A stretch of 64,000 nucleotides of DNA. It comes from Antilocapra americana. Lineage: Eukaryota > Chordata > Mammalia > Artiodactyla > Antilocapridae. Positions 59,104 to 64,000 of the stretch are shown one piece after another. How positions within the stretch are numbered: the stretch's first letter is position 1; each line of letters opens with the position of its first letter. A program made the position numbers and the translations under genes. The stretch is from NCBI GenBank assembly GCA_007570785.1, contig ML664161.1, positions 13,121,555 to 13,185,554 on the forward strand. The letters are read 5' to 3'. The notes below the pieces were generated by a model, which saw only the letters and a list, made by a program, of their open reading frames with translations, made no database searches and was not told the DNA's origin.

Positions 59104-59939
59104 GGAGATGACAAATTAGTGTGCTTCTAATAATAAATCTTCTATTATTGACTAATTTAAGATCATGTATATATGAATTGACTAGTGTCTACCTTTTCTA
59201 AATTGCTTTCAAACTAAAATTTAGCATCTTTTAATTATGTTTCTGAATTTCCCAGAGGGCTCAAATATAGGTATTGAAGCTTTCCCCTACAGGAGAAGAC
59301 TCTTTGACCCCTAGTCAATCCTGACCAAAGTGAAGAAAATATCTGTAAGCTAATTTGCAATAGCAGCTGAGATCAAGAATGAGCATGCAGTGGGCTTGAG
59401 GATATGCCCACTAAATTGCAAAATATAAAACTTGGCTTATGGTTCTGTTTCTAGTTTGATATTTTGTTAGAACCTGCCAAAATTTGAAATTGTTTCCCTT
59501 TCTTGGCCCTCCATAATTTAATTACTTTAATTGGGACCAGATGATAATTTTACATACTTGGGGCCAGATGATGATTTTAAGTAAATAAGAGGTAGAGATG
59601 GGGCAAATAATTTCCCTATCAAATTTTCCCAATTAAATGAGAGGTTAACTCTATTATCAAGTCAGCTCTATTATCTGAGCTCTTTCTTCTGTCTTTCTGA
59701 AATTCAGAGTCTTCAGCTGGCAAAATGGCTATCAAATTAAAGCAAAATGGCACTTAGATAAGGAAAGACTTTATCAAAAATACTATTGCAACAGAGAGAA
59801 TACCCTAATCATAAATCTTCAAGTGTTGAAATAAAATAGAAAATGACCTGTAAGGCAGAAAACAAAGTTTGTCTCAATGTTAACATCCCCCAAACAATAA
59901 CAGACTATCTCAACCAAGACACTGATATTGATAAATCAG
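59104..59939. other. Unassigned DNA
   Basis: No repeat or gene recognised, apart from a local near-duplicate 'gggaccagatgataatttta' / 'ggggccagatgatgatttta' (59534-59580). Confidence 0.4.
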
Positions 59940-60650
59940 GACATAGGACATTTTTACCATCACAAGGATCCATTTTATAATCATACTCACTTCTCTCACA
60001 CTTTTTCCAACTACAGGAACCACTGATATCTCCTCCATTGCTATAAATTTGTCACCTCAAGAATATTATATAATGGAATCATACAGTGTGTAACTTTATG
60101 AGATAGGTGCTTTTTCCACCCTTCAAAATTCCCTGGGGATTCATTCAGGTTGCTGCATGTATCAATAGCTCATTTGTTTTTATTGTTGACTAGTATCTCA
60201 TTGTATGACTGTAACACTGTTTGTTAGAACAGATTGAAGGGCAACTGAGTTGGATTTAATTTTTGGCTATTATGAATAAAGTTCCTATAAACTTTGTGTA
60301 CATACTTGTTGTGTGAGCATAATTCTTTATTTCTCTGAAATAAATACTCAGTTTTGTGGTAATTACACATTTAGTTTAAGAAAGAGAAAAAAGTTTCCCA
60401 CCATGGCCAAACTATTTCACATTCTCAACAGCAATGTATGAGTGATCAAGTTGTTGCACATCCATGTCAGCATTTGGCACTGCAATGTTTTTGATTTTAG
60501 CTATTCTGATACATGCGTAGCAAAATCTCATTGGCATTTTAATTAACATTTCCATAATGGTTTATGATGTTCAACATCTTTTCATTTGCTTACTTGCAAT
60601 CTGTATGTTTTCTTCAATGAAAAGTCTATTTATCCATGTTGTCCTTGTTA
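59940..60650 (-). mobile_element. Old L1 (L1M) 3' end
   Basis: 'gaatcatacagtgtgtaact', 'ttgactagtatctcattgta', 'ttggctattatgaataaagt', 'caacagcaatgtatgagtga' and 'gttcaacatcttttcatttg' follow reversed L1 in order; heavily diverged. Confidence 0.8.
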
Positions 60651-60660
60651 TAAGTAAATT

Positions 60661-60920
60661 GTTCATTTCCTCACAGCTCCACAGTCTGGCAATCCAAGAT
60701 CAAAGTGTCAGTGGGGCTGGCTTCTTCAGAGGTTTCTCTCTCTGGCTTGCACATAGCCATCTTCTCCCTGTATCTTTGCATAGTCTTTACTCTGTGTGTG
60801 TCTGTGTCTCAGTTTCCTCTTCATACAAGAATATCTGTCCTATTAGATTAGAGCCAATCCTCATGGCTTCATTTAATTTAATTATCTCTATAACTTTGCC
60901 ATTACAAAGGCTTTGAGGAG
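60661..60920 (+). mobile_element. Ancient LTR-like remnant, same family as 25947-26222
   Basis: 'cacagctccacagtctggca', 'atccaagatcaaagtgtcag' and 'cctcatggcttcatttaatt' parallel the copy at 25947. The end is lost. The 119-codon frame at 60557-60916 crosses L1 and LTR sequence and is not a gene. Confidence 0.5.
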
Positions 60921-61108
60921 GAGAAAAAGCTCTGTTAGAGGGAATAAAAAGATGGTGGTTGGTCAGCCTGTCTGCAGAAGATAAGAGCAGCCTGTGAGGA
61001 GGCTGGTAAGACAGACCACCTCATGCCAGGCCTAGTCTGTCACATGAGGCAATTCCAGCTTCATCCTAAGAGCAATGTGGGTGGCAAGATGATGAGATGC
61101 ATCTATCA

Positions 61109-62588
61109 CTCAGTTCAGTTCAATTCAGTCACTGAGTTGAGTCCAACTCTTTGCAACCCAATGGACTGCAGCATGCCAGGCCTCCTTATCCATCACCAAT
61201 TTCTGGTGTTTACCCAAACTCATGTACATTGAGTTGGTGATGCCATCCATCCATCTCATCCTCTGGCATCCCCTCCTTTACCTGCCTTCAATCTTTCCCA
61301 GCATCAGGGCCTTTTCAAATGAGTCAGTTCTTCACATAAGGTGGCCAAAGTATTAGAATTTCAGCTTCAACATCAGTCCTACCAATGAACACTCAGGACT
61401 GATCTCCTTTAGGATGGACTGGTTGGATCTCTTTCCAGTCTAAGGGACTTTCAAGAGTCTTCTCCAACACCACAGTTCAAAAGCATCAATTCTTTGGTGC
61501 TCAGCTTTCTTTATAGTCCAACTCTCACATCCATACATGACTACTGGAAAAACCACAGCCTTGACTAGATGGACTTCTGTTGGCAAAGTAATATCTCTGT
61601 TTTTTAATATGCTATCTAGGTTGGTCATAACTTTTTTTACAAGTATTAAGCGTCTTTTAATTTCATGGCTACAGTCACCATCTGCAGTGATTTAGGAGCC
61701 CCTCAAAATAAAGTCTGCCACTACTTCCTCTGTTTCCTCACCTATTTGCCATGAAGTGATGGGACCAGATGCCATGATCTTTGTTTTCTGAATTTTGAGC
61801 TTTAAGCGAACTTTTTCACTCTCCTCATTCACTTTCAGCAAGAAGCTCTTTAGTTCTTTGCTTTCTGCCATAAGGGTGGTGTCATCTGCATATCTGAGAT
61901 TATTGATATTTCTCCCGGCAATCTTAATTCCAGCTTGTACTTCATCCAGCCCAGGATTTCTCATGATGTACTCTGCATATAAGTTAAATAAGAAGGGTGA
62001 CAATTTACAGCCTTGACGTACTTCTTTTCCTATTTGAAACCAGTCTGTTGTTCCATGTCCAGTTCTAATTGTTGCCTCCTGACCTGCATACAGGTTTCTC
62101 AAGAGGCAGGTCAGGAGGTCTGGCATTGCCTTTCTTTAGAAATGGATGAAAACTGACCTTTTCCAATCCTGGTGCCACTGCTGAGTTTTCCAAATTTGCT
62201 GGCATATTGAGTGCAGCACTTTCACAGCATCATCTTTTAGGATTTGAAATAGCTCAACTGTAATTCCATCTCCATTAGCATTGTCTGTAGTGATGCTTCC
62301 TAAGGCCCAGTTGACTTCAGATTCCAGGACGCCTGGCTCTAGGTGAGTGATCACACTATCATGACTATCTAGGTCATGAAGGTCTTTTTTTTACAGTTCT
62401 GTGTATTCTTGCCACCTCTTCTTAATATCTTCTGCTCCTATTAGGTCCATACCATTTCTGTCCTTCATAGAGCCCATCTTTGCATGAAATGTTCCCTTGG
62501 TATCTCTAATTTTCTTGAAGAGATATCTATTCTTTCCCATTGTATTGTTTTCCTCAATTTCTTTGCATCCATCTCTAAATGTAGTCAT
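61109..62588 (-). mobile_element. BovB LINE with 3' end and an internal deletion
   Basis: The reversed BovB end ('ctcagttcagttcaattcag') leads to the RT frame 61692-62126, 144 codons with YADD intact (residues 79-82, bases 61881-61892: 'NNLRYADDTTLMAESKE'). At about 62124-62132 the text jumps from 'cctgacctcc'-type RT sequence ('PDLLTCLLRNLYAGQEA') to the 'IPIPKKGN' region, omitting several hundred bp present in other copies. Upstream frames at 62136-62354 and 62391-62588 follow. It is 5'-truncated and inactive. Confidence 0.92.
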
Positions 62589-62629
62589 ATTTCTTCATCA
62601 AGATGACGAAGTCCACCTCTGTATTTATT

Positions 62630-64000
62630 GCTCTGATAGTTTTTATCAGGGATGAGTGCTGAATTTTGCAAATGCTTTTCTGATTAAATGATATGATTAG
62701 ATAATTATATACATTAAATTTAATTATATATTAAATAATGATTTTTTTTTTCTTCTTCAGCTGATTCACAAGATAGATTACATAAATTGTTCTTTGAATA
62801 CTGACTCTTCTTTGCACCCTTGGAATGAATTCCACTTTGTCAAGGTACAAAACTCTTTTTTACATGGCTGAATTCTGATGATTTCCTAAACAGTTATACA
62901 GATATTCAAACTATTTCACACTAGGTGAATTGTGGTAATTTGTGCTTTTTAGGTAACAGTCCATTTCAATTACCTTGTCAAACATATGGTTCATAATTTT
63001 GCATAGTATTCCCATATTAACTTTTTTGAAATCTGTAGGTTCTATTGTATATCTCTTGTTTAATTACTAATATTTTTTCAGAGGACTATGTTAATTTTCT
63101 GTTTTGTTTGGTATCATACATCTAGTTCTATCCTTTTTTTTTTTAACTGCCTGTATTGTTAATGGAGGCAAATTTTTGTTTGTTTGTTTTTCAGAAGTGA
63201 GTTTCTTATAGACAGCATATGTTTGGTTCAAATATGCCAAGTTATTTTTTGTTTTCTGTTTCTTCACTATGCTTTTGTTTCTCTGCTTTCTTTTTTCTAT
63301 CCTCTCATGGTTTATTTGAATCTATTTTTAAAATTCCATCTTGAGTGTTTTTGAGTATATTTCTTCTCACTCCATTTTAAGTAACTAAGAATTACACTAC
63401 ATATACATAACTTACCATGGAGTATAAAGGATATCATTTTTACTAGTTAGACCTACTGTTCAAAATTTACTTCCCTTTATATCCATTTACTCTCCTCTAT
63501 TTAGAATATTTTCTCTAGATATATCTAGAACCACATCACTTCATCATCATTTGTTCACTTAGTCATGTCTGACTCTGCCTACTAGGCCCTTCTGTCCATG
63601 GAATTTTCCAGACAAGAATACTGGAGTGGGTTGTCATTTCCTCCTCCACGTGAATCTTCCCTATACAGGGATCGAACACACATCTCCTGTATCTCCTGCA
63701 TTTCTATACAGATTCTTTACAATTGAGCCACCTGGGAAGTCCAGATACATCTGTCAGCATTATAAATTTTCTTCAAATATCAAACACTACTTAAAACACT
63801 CAAGATGAGAAGCATCATCTACTACATTTACCTGTATTTTGGCCTAACATAACTTTGCGTCCTGATGTTCCAAGATTCTTTTTTTTTCTCTTTTCTTTTC
63901 TTTCTTTTTGTTTATAAACTTCCTTTAACCCTTTACTAGAGTAAGTCTACTGGAAAGAAATTCTATTAGTTTTCCTTCATTTGACACAGTTTTTTTTTTT
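62630..64000 (-). mobile_element. Old L1 (L1M), split by a SINE and cut by the window edge
   Basis: Reversed L1: 'gtgctgaattttgcaaatgc', 'tgcacccttggaatgaattc', 'gaaatctgtaggttctattg', 'gtttcttatagacagcatat', and after the SINE 'ataaacttcctttaaccctt' and 'ttagttttccttcatttgac'. The last two blocks belong upstream of ORF2, consistent with the reversed direction. There is no open frame. Confidence 0.7.
63545..63743 (-). mobile_element. Bov-tA SINE inserted in L1M
   Basis: 'gttcacttagtcatgtctga', 'ttctgtccatggaattttcc', 'agaatactggagtgggttgt', 'atacagggatcgaacacaca' and 'gagccacctgggaagtcc' form a nearly complete reversed Bov-tA. Confidence 0.9.

Noticed and set aside
60557..60916. 119-codon ORF with hydrophobic segments
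   Set aside because: It runs across an L1M remnant into an LTR-like remnant, so it is not a gene.

Overview
The window is nuclear DNA from a ruminant, most likely a bovid. The evidence is the repeat content: many BovB (RTE-clade) LINE copies, Bov-tA SINEs with a tRNA-Glu-like head and a BovB-like 3' part, ruminant-type L1 3' ends, and a mariner-type MITE. These lie over an older mammalian layer of L1M, L2, MIR and hAT remnants. The species cannot be told from the sequence alone. Base composition is AT-rich, and I see no multi-exon host gene, rRNA, tRNA gene, CRISPR array or bacterial-type operon. It reads as a gene-poor intergenic or long-intron segment.

Layout. 1-1957: an L1 tail broken by a SINE, a BovB fragment and a SINE end. 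1958-6256: mostly single-copy sequence with one SINE and a (TG)n tract. 6257-7482: a 5'-truncated BovB. 7483-17840: single-copy DNA with scattered Bov-tA, MIR and L2 pieces. 17841-22515: L2, hAT and MIR remnants between long unassigned stretches. 22516-23994: the one recognisable host-gene sequence, a processed PGAM1 retrocopy whose 5' half is inverted. 25947-28617: an LTR remnant and two L1 fragments. 28618-32450: a near full-length BovB. 33215-38107: MITE, L1M, MIR and short BovB pieces. 38510-45112: a nest of retrotransposons, with an old L1M carrying a young L1 and abutting a BovB that carries another young L1. 47552-51376: a second near full-length BovB with a BovB tail inside it. 52380-54345: nested SINEs and LTR-like sequence. 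54450-64000: L1M, BovB and SINE fragments.

No genes act together here. The coding potential is decayed reverse transcriptase and endonuclease from non-LTR retrotransposons plus the split PGAM1 copy. The most informative object is the PGAM1 retrocopy: its direct repeats, TT/AAAA nick site, poly-A tail, inverted 5' segment and internal deletion together fit L1-driven 'twin priming'. I found no convincing undescribed biological system. Several well-dated insertions, two ultrashort L1 tails, tandem units in the BovB 5' region and a few unassigned segments deserve a second look.
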